Shown here: in pieces, positions 9,108-17,515 of the stretch
How positions within the stretch are numbered: position 1 is the stretch's first letter
Layout of the letters: each line of letters starts with the position of its first letter
Assembly (NCBI GenBank): GCA_035063785.1
Contig: JAPSFS010000008.1
Span: 1-64,000, forward strand
From: Comamonas_C sp026954015
Lineage (GTDB): Bacteria > Pseudomonadota > Gammaproteobacteria > Burkholderiales > Burkholderiaceae_C
Reading direction: 5' to 3'
DNA length: 64,000 nucleotides
Notes under the pieces: model-generated
Databases searched by the model: none
What the model was told of the DNA's origin: nothing
Seen by the model: the letters and a program-made list of their open reading frames with translations, nothing else
Made by a program: the position numbers and the translations under genes

Positions 9108-9963
9108 GCGCCTGCACGCGCTCCTCGATCGGCGGGTGCGACGAGAACAGCGCACCGATGCCGCCTGCGATGCCCATGGCCTGCATGCTCTTGGGCAGCT
9201 CACCCGGCTGCATCCCGCCGAGCCGGTAGAGCGCGTTGATCATCGGCTGCGCCTGGCCAAGCAGATGCGCCGAGCCCGCGTCCGCACGGAACTCGCGCTG
9301 GCGCGAGAACCACGCAACGATGATCGCGGCAACGAAGCCGAAGACCACGTCGAGCACCAGCGTCGTCACCATGTAGCCGATGCCGGGGCCGCTGTCGCGG
9401 CTGTCACCGCGGCGCAAAAAGCCGTCAACGAGGTAGCCGATCGCGCGCGAGGCGAACACCACGAAGGTGTTCATCACGCCCTGGATCAGCGTCATCGTCA
9501 CCATGTCGCCGTTGGCCACGTGCGCCATTTCGTGGCCGAGCACCGCGCGCACCTCCTCGCGCGTCATGCCCTGCAAAAGGCCGGTGGAGACCGCCACCAG
9601 CGCCGAATTCTTGAACGCGCCGGTGGCAAACGCATTGGGCGCACCGTCGTAGATGCCGACCTCGGGCATCTGCACGCCGGCCTTGTCGGCCAGTTCGCGC
9701 ACGGTCTCGACGATCCAGGCTTCATCGGCGTTGCGCGGCGCGCTGATGATCTGCACGCCCATGCTCATCTTGGCAATGGTCTTGCTCATCAACAGCGAGA
9801 TGATGGAGCCGCCGAAACCGATGACGAGCGCGAAACCGAGCAGGTTCGTGAGATCCAGACCGTTGGCCGTGAGGTACTGGTTCACCCCGAGCAGGCTGGC
9901 GACGATGCCCAGCACCGCGACGACGGCGATGTTGGTCAGCAGGAACAGTGCGATGCGTTTCAT
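9088..9963 (-). CDS. htpX: membrane zinc protease HtpX
   Basis: HtpX is an inner-membrane M48 metalloprotease that degrades damaged membrane proteins. The 291-aa product shows two N-terminal membrane helices (residues ~5-25 and 40-60), the zinc motif HEMAHVANGD, further helices after it, and the third zinc-ligand region FSRQREFRADAGSAHLLG. The C-terminal SSHPPIEERVQAL is typical. A GGAG ribosome-binding site precedes the ATG. It converges on the amidase with a 20-bp overlap and is separated from the DUF3025 gene by about 60 bp. Confidence 0.95.
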   Translation of the reverse strand: MKRIALFLLTNIAVVAVLGIVASLLGVNQYLTANGLDLTNLLGFALVIGFGGSIISLLMSKTIAKMSMGVQIISAPRNADEAWIVETVRELADKAGVQMPEVGIYDGAPNAFATGAFKNSALVAVSTGLLQGMTREEVRAVLGHEMAHVANGDMVTMTLIQGVMNTFVVFASRAIGYLVDGFLRRGDSRDSGPGIGYMVTTLVLDVVFGFVAAIIVAWFSRQREFRADAGSAHLLGQAQPMINALYRLGGMQPGELPKSMQAMGIAGGIGALFSSHPPIEERVQALKALRA

Positions 9964-10026
9964 GGGCAGGGCTCCAGACGAGCGACAGGTAGGGATGGGC
10001 AGAAGCTGAGGGCCGATCGCCGTGCT

Positions 10027-10788
10027 TCAAGAGCGGCGCGGCGGGCGGAACACCGTGGAGTCATCATAAAAGCAGAAGTTCTCGCTCGCGGCGCACCAGC
10101 CGGGCACGCCCAGCACCGGCAACGGCGCAAACGGTTTGCATGCCAGGTGCGCAGCCGTCAGGTCGCGCGCAAGCCAAGCGTCGATGGCTACGCTTTTGAT
10201 AGCTGTCCGCGCTTGATACACATGCGCTACCACCGATTTTCTTGGTGAAACGAGCTTTTCGAGCAAGGCATGGCCAAAGAGCACCGGCCGCGCCTGCGGC
10301 CAGAGCAGCCGCAGGTCCACGAAGAGCCGCCGCCAGTCGCGCTCGCGCAGCGCGTGCCACAGCGCGTCGGGCGCGAGCAGCAGCGCACCGTTCTCGTCGA
10401 ACACGGTCGCCGCGTCGCGCAGCGGCCCGCGCACGGGCCGCACACCCTCGCGCGCGATCGCGCCGGCCTGCAGCCGGTTCAGCCGCGCCTTGGCCCGCGG
10501 AAAGTGCAGCCACACGAGGCCGTTGAACAGGTCGTGCAGGTTGTCGCGCGTGGGCACCTGGCGCGTTGCGTGGATGTAGGCCTCGTACGCGGTGCCGGGC
10601 GGCAGCAGCGCGTGGGGCACGAAGCGCACGGGTGGCGCCGCAGCGCACGCAGCCAGCGCCGCATGCACCGGCAGCCCGCGCTCGAGCGCCAGCACGCACG
10701 CGCGGCCCGTGGCCGCGTATGGCCGCAGCCATGGAACGTCCCAATCGATGGCCGCTGCCTGCCGCGCAACCGGCGCTTCAGGCGGCAT
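10027..10788 (-). CDS. DUF3025 domain protein
   Basis: A 253-aa cytoplasmic protein matching the DUF3025 family of betaproteobacteria, with the core PTRDNLHDLFNGLVWLHFPR and an acidic/aromatic C-terminal part. The function is unknown. Its start overlaps the stop of the upstream LysR gene by 11 bp, so translation is probably coupled. Residues about 183-199 (VVAHVYQARTAIKSVA) are encoded by a copy of the interspersed dyad repeat at 10192-10239, read in frame; this insertion-like stretch is discussed separately. Confidence 0.82.
   Translation of the reverse strand: MPPEAPVARQAAAIDWDVPWLRPYAATGRACVLALERGLPVHAALAACAAAPPVRFVPHALLPPGTAYEAYIHATRQVPTRDNLHDLFNGLVWLHFPRAKARLNRLQAGAIAREGVRPVRGPLRDAATVFDENGALLLAPDALWHALRERDWRRLFVDLRLLWPQARPVLFGHALLEKLVSPRKSVVAHVYQARTAIKSVAIDAWLARDLTAAHLACKPFAPLPVLGVPGWCAASENFCFYDDSTVFRPPRRS
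10192..10239 (-). repeat. interspersed dyad repeat, copy inside the DUF3025 gene
   Basis: Contains TTTTGATAGCTGTCCGCGCTTG followed after a short gap by ATGCGCT and a T-rich tail, a diverged copy of the family also seen at 19.1, 21.9, 30.0, 45.0, 51.5, 55.3 and 63.6 kb. Here it lies within coding sequence and stays open in the gene's frame. Confidence 0.65.
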
Positions 10789-11728
10789 CGCCCTTGTGCT
10801 CGTCCGCCTGCTGGCGCAGATATTCCCAGAGCGACTGCGTCAGGCTCTTGACGGGCTCGCGGCGCGTGGGCTTCTCGCGGTAGGCGCGCACGTCCATCAC
10901 CACGCGCAGCTTGTCTGCCTCATCCGGCGGAGCGGCGCTCACGAGCCTGCGCGCGCGCACTTCGCCCCGTACCGCGCTGAGCGGCAGGAAGGCGACGCCG
11001 TGGCCTTCGAGCGCCATCGCCTTCAGGCCTTCGGCCATGTCGGTCTCGTACACGCGGTCGAGGTGCACCGCGCTGCCCGCCTGGCGCAGCACCAGGTCGG
11101 TCATGCGCCCGAGGTAGGCGCCCGGTGCATAGCCGAGGAAGGGCAGCGGCTCGGCGGCCGTGCCAGGCAGGCGAAACAGCGGCTCGCCGTCGCTGCCCGC
11201 CCTGGCATAGGGCGCGAGCGGCTCCTCGCCGATGGAAATCATGTCGTAGTGCTGCGGGTCGAGCTGCAGCGGCTGCGAGGGGTGGTAGTAGGTGATGAGC
11301 ACGTCACAGCCGCCTTCGACCAGGCGCATCACCGCGTCGTGCACGTTGAGCGCGATGAGGCGGCTCTTGAGCGGCCCGTAGCTCTTGCGCACGCCCGTCA
11401 CCCAGGTCGGGAAGAAGGTGAGCGCGAGCGTGTGCGGCACCGCGAACTCGATCACGTCGTCGCTGGCCGCGGTGTGCGCGCGCAGCACCGCGCGGGTGTT
11501 CTGCAGCGCCTGCAGCACTTCCAGCGCCTGGTCGTAGAGCGTGTCGCCCGCGGCGGTGAGGCGCGTGGGGTAGGAGGTGCGGTCCACCAGGTCGGTGCCG
11601 GCCCAGGCTTCGAGTGCCTGGATGCGACGCGAGAACGCCGGCTGCGTCACATGGCGCAGCTGCGCCGAGCGGCTGAAGCTGCGCGTCTCGGCCAGGCTGA
11701 CGAAATCCTCGAGCCATTTGGTTTCCAT
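10778..11728 (-). CDS. LysR-type transcriptional regulator
   Basis: A 316-aa LysR regulator: the N-terminal winged helix-turn-helix is FVSLAETRSFSRSAQLRHVTQPAFSRRIQALE and the rest is the periplasmic-binding-protein-like effector domain. The start chosen (METKWLEDF) matches the family; an in-frame ATG at 11737 adds three residues, and the longer open frame upstream is not coding. It is divergent from the TRAP importer that begins 120 bp away, so it most likely controls that operon in response to its substrate or a metabolite. A perfect inverted repeat in the gap is a candidate operator. Confidence 0.92.
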   Translation of the reverse strand: METKWLEDFVSLAETRSFSRSAQLRHVTQPAFSRRIQALEAWAGTDLVDRTSYPTRLTAAGDTLYDQALEVLQALQNTRAVLRAHTAASDDVIEFAVPHTLALTFFPTWVTGVRKSYGPLKSRLIALNVHDAVMRLVEGGCDVLITYYHPSQPLQLDPQHYDMISIGEEPLAPYARAGSDGEPLFRLPGTAAEPLPFLGYAPGAYLGRMTDLVLRQAGSAVHLDRVYETDMAEGLKAMALEGHGVAFLPLSAVRGEVRARRLVSAAPPDEADKLRVVMDVRAYREKPTRREPVKSLTQSLWEYLRQQADEHKGDAA

Positions 11729-11772
11729 GGCGTGCATTATCCGGCGCGCGTCCACGGCGTTGGCCGCTGCGG

Positions 11773-11786
11773 TTTTGCGTGCAAAA
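11773..11786. promoter_or_regulatory. inverted repeat in the LysR-TRAP divergent spacer
   Basis: TTTTGCGTGCAAAA is a perfect 6-bp inverted repeat with a 2-bp centre, located midway between the lysR and dctQ starts. LysR proteins bind dyads in such spacers, so this is the best candidate operator. It is short and could be chance. Confidence 0.35.
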
Positions 11787-11848
11787 TAGCTCCCCGGCCC
11801 GCCGCGCGGCCGCTTGGTGCGGTCGCCCTCGTCACGATCGCACACCCA

Positions 11849-12403
11849 ATGTCGTCCCCTACCCACCAAGAGCCTGCGGGCACGCCGCACGCACCCGAAG
11901 CCCGCGAGCCGCGCTCGCTGCGCTTTGAAGACTGGGCCACGGTGATCGCCATGGCGCTGCTCGCACTCATCACCTTCGCCAACGTGCTGGTGCGCTACTT
12001 CACCGACGCGTCGTTCGCGTGGACCGAAGAAATCTCGGTCTTCCTGATGATCGTGCTCGCGATGGTGGGCGGCTCGGCCGCGGTGGCGCGCGACACGCAC
12101 ATCCGCATCGAGTTCTTCGCCGAAAGCGGCTCGGCCGCGCGGCGCAGGCGCCTGGCGCAGCTCGGCGCGGCGCTGGTGGCGCTGCTCTTCGCCTTCATCG
12201 CCGTCATCAGCATCCGCGTGGTCTGGGACGACTTTCGCTACGAGGAAACCTCGCCCGGCATCGGCGTGCCGCAGTGGTGGTATTCGGTCTGGCTGCCCAT
12301 TCTCTCGGCGCTGATCTCGGCGCGCGCGATCGGCATGTACCGCCGACGTTCGCGCCAGAGCGATGCTGAATATCTCGCCAGGGACGAGGGGCGCGCACCG
12401 TGA
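11849..12403 (+). CDS. TRAP transporter small permease (DctQ-type)
   Basis: A 184-aa inner-membrane protein with about four helices and the DctQ features LITFANVLVRYFTDASFAWTEE and FLMIVLAMVGGSAAVARDTHIR. It is the small membrane subunit of a sodium-driven TRAP importer for organic acids. The ATG at 11849 is the first start that gives a DctQ-like N terminus; the longer open frame upstream overlaps the lysR gene and is spurious. The stop overlaps the GTG start of dctM by 4 bp (GTGA), so the two are translationally coupled. Confidence 0.9.
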   Translation: MSSPTHQEPAGTPHAPEAREPRSLRFEDWATVIAMALLALITFANVLVRYFTDASFAWTEEISVFLMIVLAMVGGSAAVARDTHIRIEFFAESGSAARRRRLAQLGAALVALLFAFIAVISIRVVWDDFRYEETSPGIGVPQWWYSVWLPILSALISARAIGMYRRRSRQSDAEYLARDEGRAP

Positions 12404-13698
12404 TCGCCACGCTGCTCTTCACCGCCTTCGTCGTCTTCATGTTCCTGGGCGTGCCGATCGGCGCGGCGCTGGGCCTTGCGGGCGCGGCGGCCATCGCACT
12501 GGCCAACCAGGACGCGCAGTGGTTCGGGCTGCTCGCGGTGCCGCAGAACTTCTACGCCGGGCTGGGCAAGTACCCGCTGCTGGCGATCCCGATGTTCGTG
12601 CTCGTGGGCTCGATCTTCGACCGCTCGGGCGTGGCGCTGCGCCTGGTGAACTTTGCCGTGGCCATCGTCGGGCGCGGGCCGGGCATGCTGCCGCTGGTGG
12701 CGATCTCGGTGGCGATGTTCATGGGCGGCATCTCCGGTTCGGGCCCGGCCACTGCCGCCGCCGTGGGCGGCGTGATGATCGCGGCCATGAGCCGCGCGGG
12801 CTACCCGGCGGCGTTCTCGGCCAGCGTGGTCGCGGCCGCCGCATCGACCGACATCCTGATCCCGCCCTCGATCGCGTTCATCGTGTATTCGGTGCTGGTC
12901 TCGGGCGCGTCGGTGCCCGCGCTGTTCGCCGCCGGCATGTTCCCGGGCGTGCTCGCGGGGCTGGCGCTCATCATTCCCGCGGTGTGGCTCTCGCGCCGGC
13001 ACAGGATGGGGCAGAACGAGGCGAGCGAACCCAGGCCCCCCTTCTGGAAGAGCCTGCGCGAGGCCTCATGGGGGCTGCTCGCGCCCGTCGTCATCCTGGG
13101 CGGCATGCGCATGGGCTGGTTCACGCCGACCGAGGCGGCGGTCGTCGCGGTGTTCTACGGTCTGTTCGTCGGCATGGTGATCCACCGCACCATCGGCCTG
13201 CGCGACCTTTACGAAATCCTGCGCGAGGCGGGCGAGCTCTCGGCGGTGATCCTCATCGTGGTCTCGCTCGCGGGCATCTTCGCGTTCTCGCTCTCCACGC
13301 TGGGCGTGATCGATCCGGTGACCAACGCCATCGTGCATTCGGGCCTGGGCGAATGGGGCGTGATGGGCGGCATCCTCATCCTGCTGCTCATCATGGGCAT
13401 GTTCCTCGACGGCATTTCCATCATGCTGATCTTCGTGCCGCTCATGATGCCCATCCTGAACCACTACCATTGGGACGTGGTGTGGTTCGGCACCATCCTC
13501 GTGCTGTGCATCGCGATCGGCCAGTTCACGCCGCCGATGGCGGTGAACCTCATGGTGGCGAGCAAGATTGCGCAGGTGCGCATGGAGTCGACCACGCGCT
13601 GGGTGCTGTGGATGGTGCTCGCGATGACGCTGGCCACCCTGGCCGTCGTGGCCTTCCCGCAAATTTCGCTCTGGCTCCCGGCGAAGCTGGGATACTGA
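12400..13698 (+). CDS. TRAP transporter large permease (DctM-type)
   Basis: A 432-aa membrane protein with about twelve helices, the channel subunit of the TRAP importer. DctM landmarks are FLGVPIGAALGLAGA near the start, GGISGSGPATAAAVGGVMIAAM and the second repeat motif TPPMAVNLMVAS. The start is GTG, overlapping the dctQ stop. The 30-bp gap to the binding-protein gene contains its ribosome-binding site. The order Q-M-P with P last is common in betaproteobacteria. Confidence 0.93.
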   Translation: MIATLLFTAFVVFMFLGVPIGAALGLAGAAAIALANQDAQWFGLLAVPQNFYAGLGKYPLLAIPMFVLVGSIFDRSGVALRLVNFAVAIVGRGPGMLPLVAISVAMFMGGISGSGPATAAAVGGVMIAAMSRAGYPAAFSASVVAAAASTDILIPPSIAFIVYSVLVSGASVPALFAAGMFPGVLAGLALIIPAVWLSRRHRMGQNEASEPRPPFWKSLREASWGLLAPVVILGGMRMGWFTPTEAAVVAVFYGLFVGMVIHRTIGLRDLYEILREAGELSAVILIVVSLAGIFAFSLSTLGVIDPVTNAIVHSGLGEWGVMGGILILLLIMGMFLDGISIMLIFVPLMMPILNHYHWDVVWFGTILVLCIAIGQFTPPMAVNLMVASKIAQVRMESTTRWVLWMVLAMTLATLAVVAFPQISLWLPAKLGY

Positions 13699-13727
13699 TT
13701 TTTTCACCCCTGACAGGAGACTTTCCC

Positions 13728-14768
13728 ATGAAACTTCGCACTTTCCTGGCCACGGCCATCGCAGCCGCCACCACGCTGGTCTTGAGCACGCCCACGCTCG
13801 CGCAGCAGGCAAGCAACTACAAGAGCGAATACCGCATGTCGCTCGTCGTCGGCACGGCCTTTCCCTGGGGCAAGGGCGGCGAGATCTGGGCCAACAAGGT
13901 CAAGGAAAAGACCCAGGGGCGCATCAACATCAAGCTCTACCCCGGCGTGTCGCTGATCCAGGGCGACCAGACGCGCGAGTTCAGCGCGCTGCGCCAGGGC
14001 GTGATCGACATGGCGATTGGCTCGACCATCAACTGGTCGCCGCAGGTCAAGCAGCTCAACCTGTTCTCGCTGCCCTTCCTGATGCCCGACTACGCCGCCA
14101 TCGACGCGCTGACGCAGGGCGAAGTGGGCAAGCAGATCTTCACCATCCTGGACAAGGCGGGTGTGGTGCCGCTGGCCTGGGGCGAAAACGGCTACCGCGA
14201 GCTGACCAACTCCAAGCACGCGGTCAGGACGCCGGCGGACCTCAAGGGCCTGAAGATCCGCATCGTCGGCTCGCCGCTGTTCATCGACACCTTCACCGCG
14301 CTGGGCGCCAACCCCACGCAAATGAGCTGGGCCGACGCGCAGCCGGCGTTCGCCAGCGGCGCCGTGGACGGGCAGGAAAACCCGATGAGCATCTTCACCG
14401 CCGCCAAGCTGCAGAACGTGGGCCAGAAGTACCTCACCATGTGGGGCTACATCGCCGACCCGCTGGTCTTCGTGGTCAACAAGGAGGTGTGGAACTCCTG
14501 GACGCCGCAGGATCGCGAAGCCGTGCGCCAGGCCGCCATCGAGGCCGGTCGTGAAGAAATCATGATCGCGCGCAAGGGCCTGGTCGAGCCCGGCCAGCCG
14601 CTGCTCAAGGACATCGAGGGCATGGGCGTGACGATCACGCACCTCACGCCCGCGGAACGCGACGCCTTCGTGAAGGCCACGCGCTCGGTCTACAACAAGT
14701 GGAAGCCGCAGATCGGCAACGCCCTCGTCGATACCGCCGAAAAGGCCATCGCCGCGCGCAAGCACTGA
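13728..14768 (+). CDS. TRAP transporter solute-binding protein (DctP-type)
   Basis: A 346-aa periplasmic binding protein. A clear signal peptide (MKLRTFLATAIAAATTLVLS, cleavage after TLAQ) is followed by a DctP fold with YPGVSLIQGD and the substrate-carboxylate region GLKIRIVGSPLFIDTF. An ACAGGAGAC ribosome-binding site precedes the ATG. Together with the two permease subunits it imports an organic acid. The downstream E1 alpha/beta genes suggest a 2-oxo acid or acetoin-like compound, but this is inference; the sequence does not identify the ligand. Confidence 0.92.
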   Translation: MKLRTFLATAIAAATTLVLSTPTLAQQASNYKSEYRMSLVVGTAFPWGKGGEIWANKVKEKTQGRINIKLYPGVSLIQGDQTREFSALRQGVIDMAIGSTINWSPQVKQLNLFSLPFLMPDYAAIDALTQGEVGKQIFTILDKAGVVPLAWGENGYRELTNSKHAVRTPADLKGLKIRIVGSPLFIDTFTALGANPTQMSWADAQPAFASGAVDGQENPMSIFTAAKLQNVGQKYLTMWGYIADPLVFVVNKEVWNSWTPQDREAVRQAAIEAGREEIMIARKGLVEPGQPLLKDIEGMGVTITHLTPAERDAFVKATRSVYNKWKPQIGNALVDTAEKAIAARKH

Positions 14769-14884
14769 TCTCCTGCGCAGCATCCGTGGCGGGCAGCACG
14801 CCAGCCACGGGCTGCGGCGCGCACACCGCACGGGTGTGCATCCCGGAACTCTCGGCGGCACCTGCGGATGCCGCTGCTGCTGGC

Positions 14885-15892
14885 ATGACCGAATTGCTTG
14901 AACTCTTTCGCACCATGGTGCGCATCCGCGCCTTCGAGGACGCGGCCGAGGCCGCGAGCCAGGGCGGCGTCTCCTGGGGCGGCGCAGCCACCGACAAGGT
15001 GGCCGAGGTGCGCGTGAAGGGCCCGCTGCACCTGTCCACCGGCCAGGAGGCCGTGCCCGCGGGCGTCTGCGCCCATCTCACGGCGCGCGACCTGCTCACC
15101 TCCACCCACCGCGGCCACGGCCACACGCTGGCCAAGGGGGCCGATCCGGCGAAGATGATGTGCGAGCTCTTTGGCCGCGCGAGCGGCACCAACGGCGGCA
15201 AGGGTGGCTCCATGCACATCGCCGACTTCGCCGTCGGCATGCTCGGCGCCAACGGCGTCGTGGCCGACGGCCTGCCGATCGCCGTGGGCGCGGCGCATGC
15301 GCTCAAGCTGCAAAAGATGGACGCCATTGCTGTCGGCTTCGTCGGCGACGGCGCACTCAACCGCGGGCCGTTCTTCGAGGCGCTCAACTGGGCGCAGGTC
15401 TACCGCCTGCCCATGCTCTTCGTCTGCGAGGACAACCGCATCTCGGCGACCACCCCCTCCGCCGCGATGACCGCGGGCGAGAACGCCGCCAGCCGCCGCG
15501 CCGAGGCCATGGGTGTCGCGGCGGTACAGGTGGACGGCAACGACGTGCAGGCTGTGAGCGAAGCCGCCGCACGCCTGATTTCTGAAATTCGCGCAGGTGG
15601 CGGGCCGCGCCTGCTGCACGCGATCACCTACCGCCTGAAAGGCCACGTCTCGGTCGACCCCGCGACCTACCGCGACGCGGCCGAGGTCGAGGCCGCGCTG
15701 AAAAACGACCCCATCACCCTCGCCCGCGACCGCCTGGCCGCGCAGGGCCTCGCGCACGAGGCCGAACGCGTGGAACGCGAGGCGCGCGACGAAATCGCCG
15801 CCGCCGTCGCCACCGCCGCGAGCGCACCGCCACCCACCGCCGACGCGGCCTACGCCGACGTGATGACCGCCGGCGCGGGAGTGTGGCAATGA
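14885..15892 (+). CDS. thiamine-diphosphate dehydrogenase E1 alpha subunit (AcoA/PdhA-like)
   Basis: A 335-aa E1 alpha subunit that decarboxylates a 2-oxo acid or cleaves acetoin using thiamine diphosphate. Key blocks are HLSTGQEAVPAG, STHRGHGHTLAKG, GTNGGKGGSMHIAD and the ThDP/Mg motif GDGALNRGPFFEALN. The start MTELLELF fits the family. It lies 116 bp after dctP and overlaps the E1 beta start by 4 bp (ATGA). No E2, lipoyl or E3 gene follows, so the partner subunits must come from elsewhere. Acetoin dehydrogenase is the closest guess. Confidence 0.87.
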   Translation: MTELLELFRTMVRIRAFEDAAEAASQGGVSWGGAATDKVAEVRVKGPLHLSTGQEAVPAGVCAHLTARDLLTSTHRGHGHTLAKGADPAKMMCELFGRASGTNGGKGGSMHIADFAVGMLGANGVVADGLPIAVGAAHALKLQKMDAIAVGFVGDGALNRGPFFEALNWAQVYRLPMLFVCEDNRISATTPSAAMTAGENAASRRAEAMGVAAVQVDGNDVQAVSEAAARLISEIRAGGGPRLLHAITYRLKGHVSVDPATYRDAAEVEAALKNDPITLARDRLAAQGLAHEAERVEREARDEIAAAVATAASAPPPTADAAYADVMTAGAGVWQ

Positions 15893-16872
15893 GCGCGCGC
15901 ACCCTCACCTACGCGCAGGCTGCGTCGCTGGCGCTTGAAGAAGCCATGGCCGCCAACCCCAGGGTCGTCGCGCTCGGCGAAGACCTGGGCCGCGGCGGCG
16001 TCTTCGGCCAGTACCGCGCCACCGACGGCAGGCCGCTCGCCGCCGCCTTCGGCGCCGACCGCGTGATCGACACGCCGATCTCCGAAGCCGCGATCATGGG
16101 CGCGGGCGTGGGCATGGCGCTCGCGGGCCTGCGCCCCGTGGTCGAGCTGCGCGTCGTGGACTTCGCGCTCTGCGCGATCGACGAACTCGTGAACCAGGCC
16201 GCCAAGAACCGCTTCATGTTCGGCGGCCAGGGGCGCGTGCCGCTCATCGCGCGCATGCCCATCGGCATCTGGACGGCGTCGGCGGCCCAGCACTCGCAGT
16301 CGTTCGAAGCCTGGTTCGCACACGTGCCCGGCCTCGTCGTGCTCGCGCCCGGCACGCCCCAGGACAACTACGGCCTGCTCAAGAGCGCACTCGCGGGCGA
16401 CGACCCGGTCGCCTACCTCGAGCACAAGGAACTCTGGGGCCTGCAGGGCGAGGTGGACCCCGCCACGCCCGTGCCCATAGGCCCCTGCCGCATGGCGTTT
16501 GACGCGGGCAGCGACCTCACGCTCGTCTCGTGGTCGCGCCAGGTGCAAACCTGCGTGCAGGCCGCCGAGCAGCTCGCCGTCGAAGGCGTGCGCGCGCAGG
16601 TGATCGACCTGCGCACCATCTGGCCCTGGGACCGCGAGACGGTGCTCGCCAGCTGCGCGAAGAGCGGCCGCCTGCTGGTGGTGCACGAAGCAGTGCAGGC
16701 CGCGGGTTTTGGCGCCGAGATCGCCGCGACCGTGGCCGAGCACACGGGCGCGCGCGTGGCGCGCCTAGGCGCCCCGCGCATCCCCGTGGGCTACGCGCCG
16801 GTGCTGGAGGCCGCGTCGCGCATCGGCAAGGACCAGGTCGTGCAGGCAGCGCGGCGCTTGCTGCAGCGCTGA
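15889..16872 (+). CDS. thiamine-diphosphate dehydrogenase E1 beta subunit (AcoB/PdhB-like)
   Basis: A 327-aa transketolase-fold partner of the E1 alpha subunit. It shows ALEEAMAANPRVVALGEDLGRGGVFG, DTPISEAAIMGAGVGMAL and the C-terminal VIDLRTIWPWDRETVLAS, all typical of pyruvate, branched-chain or acetoin dehydrogenase E1 beta. The ATG overlaps the alpha stop codon (ATGA), indicating coupled translation and a heterotetramer. A GTG six bases upstream is an alternative start. It is the last gene of the TRAP-E1 operon; the next gene is convergent, 14 bp away. Confidence 0.88.
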   Translation: MSARTLTYAQAASLALEEAMAANPRVVALGEDLGRGGVFGQYRATDGRPLAAAFGADRVIDTPISEAAIMGAGVGMALAGLRPVVELRVVDFALCAIDELVNQAAKNRFMFGGQGRVPLIARMPIGIWTASAAQHSQSFEAWFAHVPGLVVLAPGTPQDNYGLLKSALAGDDPVAYLEHKELWGLQGEVDPATPVPIGPCRMAFDAGSDLTLVSWSRQVQTCVQAAEQLAVEGVRAQVIDLRTIWPWDRETVLASCAKSGRLLVVHEAVQAAGFGAEIAATVAEHTGARVARLGAPRIPVGYAPVLEAASRIGKDQVVQAARRLLQR

Positions 16873-16886
16873 GCCGGGGGCTCTGT

Positions 16887-17510
16887 TCAGGGCAGCAGCG
16901 TGAACCCCGATTCGAACTGGGTTTTCCCGCTCGCGGCCAGCGTGATCTGCAGGTAGCCCATCGCCTCGAGCTCCCGCGAGCGCGGCAGCGGCCCGGCATC
17001 GACGGCGCGCAGCCCCGCCGCCTCGAGCAGCTGCGTGAGCGCGATTTTTCCCTCGGCGTCATCGCCCGCGAACAGCACGGTCGTGGTCGTCGTGCCGTTC
17101 GTGCCGGTGAAGAGCGTGTCGCCCAGATTGACGTTGAACGCCTTCAAGACGGGCACGTCCGCGGGGAGCTGCCTGGCAAGTTCCAGCGCCGCGGACGTGC
17201 TCAGCAGCGCCTGCGGCCGTTCGTAGGTGCTGAAGTCCATCGAATTGCTGATGTCGATGACGACCTTGCCGTGCAGGCGCTCGCGGTAGTGCTTGAGCAC
17301 GCTCGGATAGGCCCCGGACGGAATGGCGAAGACCACGAGCTCCCCCGTCAGATCGTCGCCGAGCACAGCGTAGTTCGCCTGCGGGTGCTCCTTGACCAGA
17401 TGGGATGACGCGCTGTGCTTGACGATCTGGACGCTCGCCCCGGCGCGCAGTGCGACGTCCGCAATCGCGGCGCTCATCTTGCCGGTTCCAATGATGCTTA
17501 TCGGTGTCAT
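16887..17510 (-). CDS. NADP-binding reductase (F420-dependent NADP reductase-like)
   Basis: A 207-aa Rossmann protein starting MTPISIIGTGKMSAAIADVAL, where GTGKMS is a variant of the dinucleotide-binding glycine motif, followed by VIDISNSMDFSTYERPQ and KAFNVNLGDTLF. This matches the short reductases related to archaeal FNO and bacterial proline-reductase-like proteins that are often annotated NADPH-dependent F420 reductase; F420 itself is not expected in Comamonadaceae. It begins a few bases after the FAD monooxygenase stop on the same strand, so the two form an operon. The substrate is unknown. Confidence 0.75.
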   Translation of the reverse strand: MTPISIIGTGKMSAAIADVALRAGASVQIVKHSASSHLVKEHPQANYAVLGDDLTGELVVFAIPSGAYPSVLKHYRERLHGKVVIDISNSMDFSTYERPQALLSTSAALELARQLPADVPVLKAFNVNLGDTLFTGTNGTTTTTVLFAGDDAEGKIALTQLLEAAGLRAVDAGPLPRSRELEAMGYLQITLAASGKTQFESGFTLLP

Positions 17511-17515
17511 GAAAA

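Noticed and set aside
16887..17510. Evidence for coenzyme F420 metabolism
   Set aside because: The name F420 reductase for this family is a loose annotation; no F420 biosynthesis gene is present.
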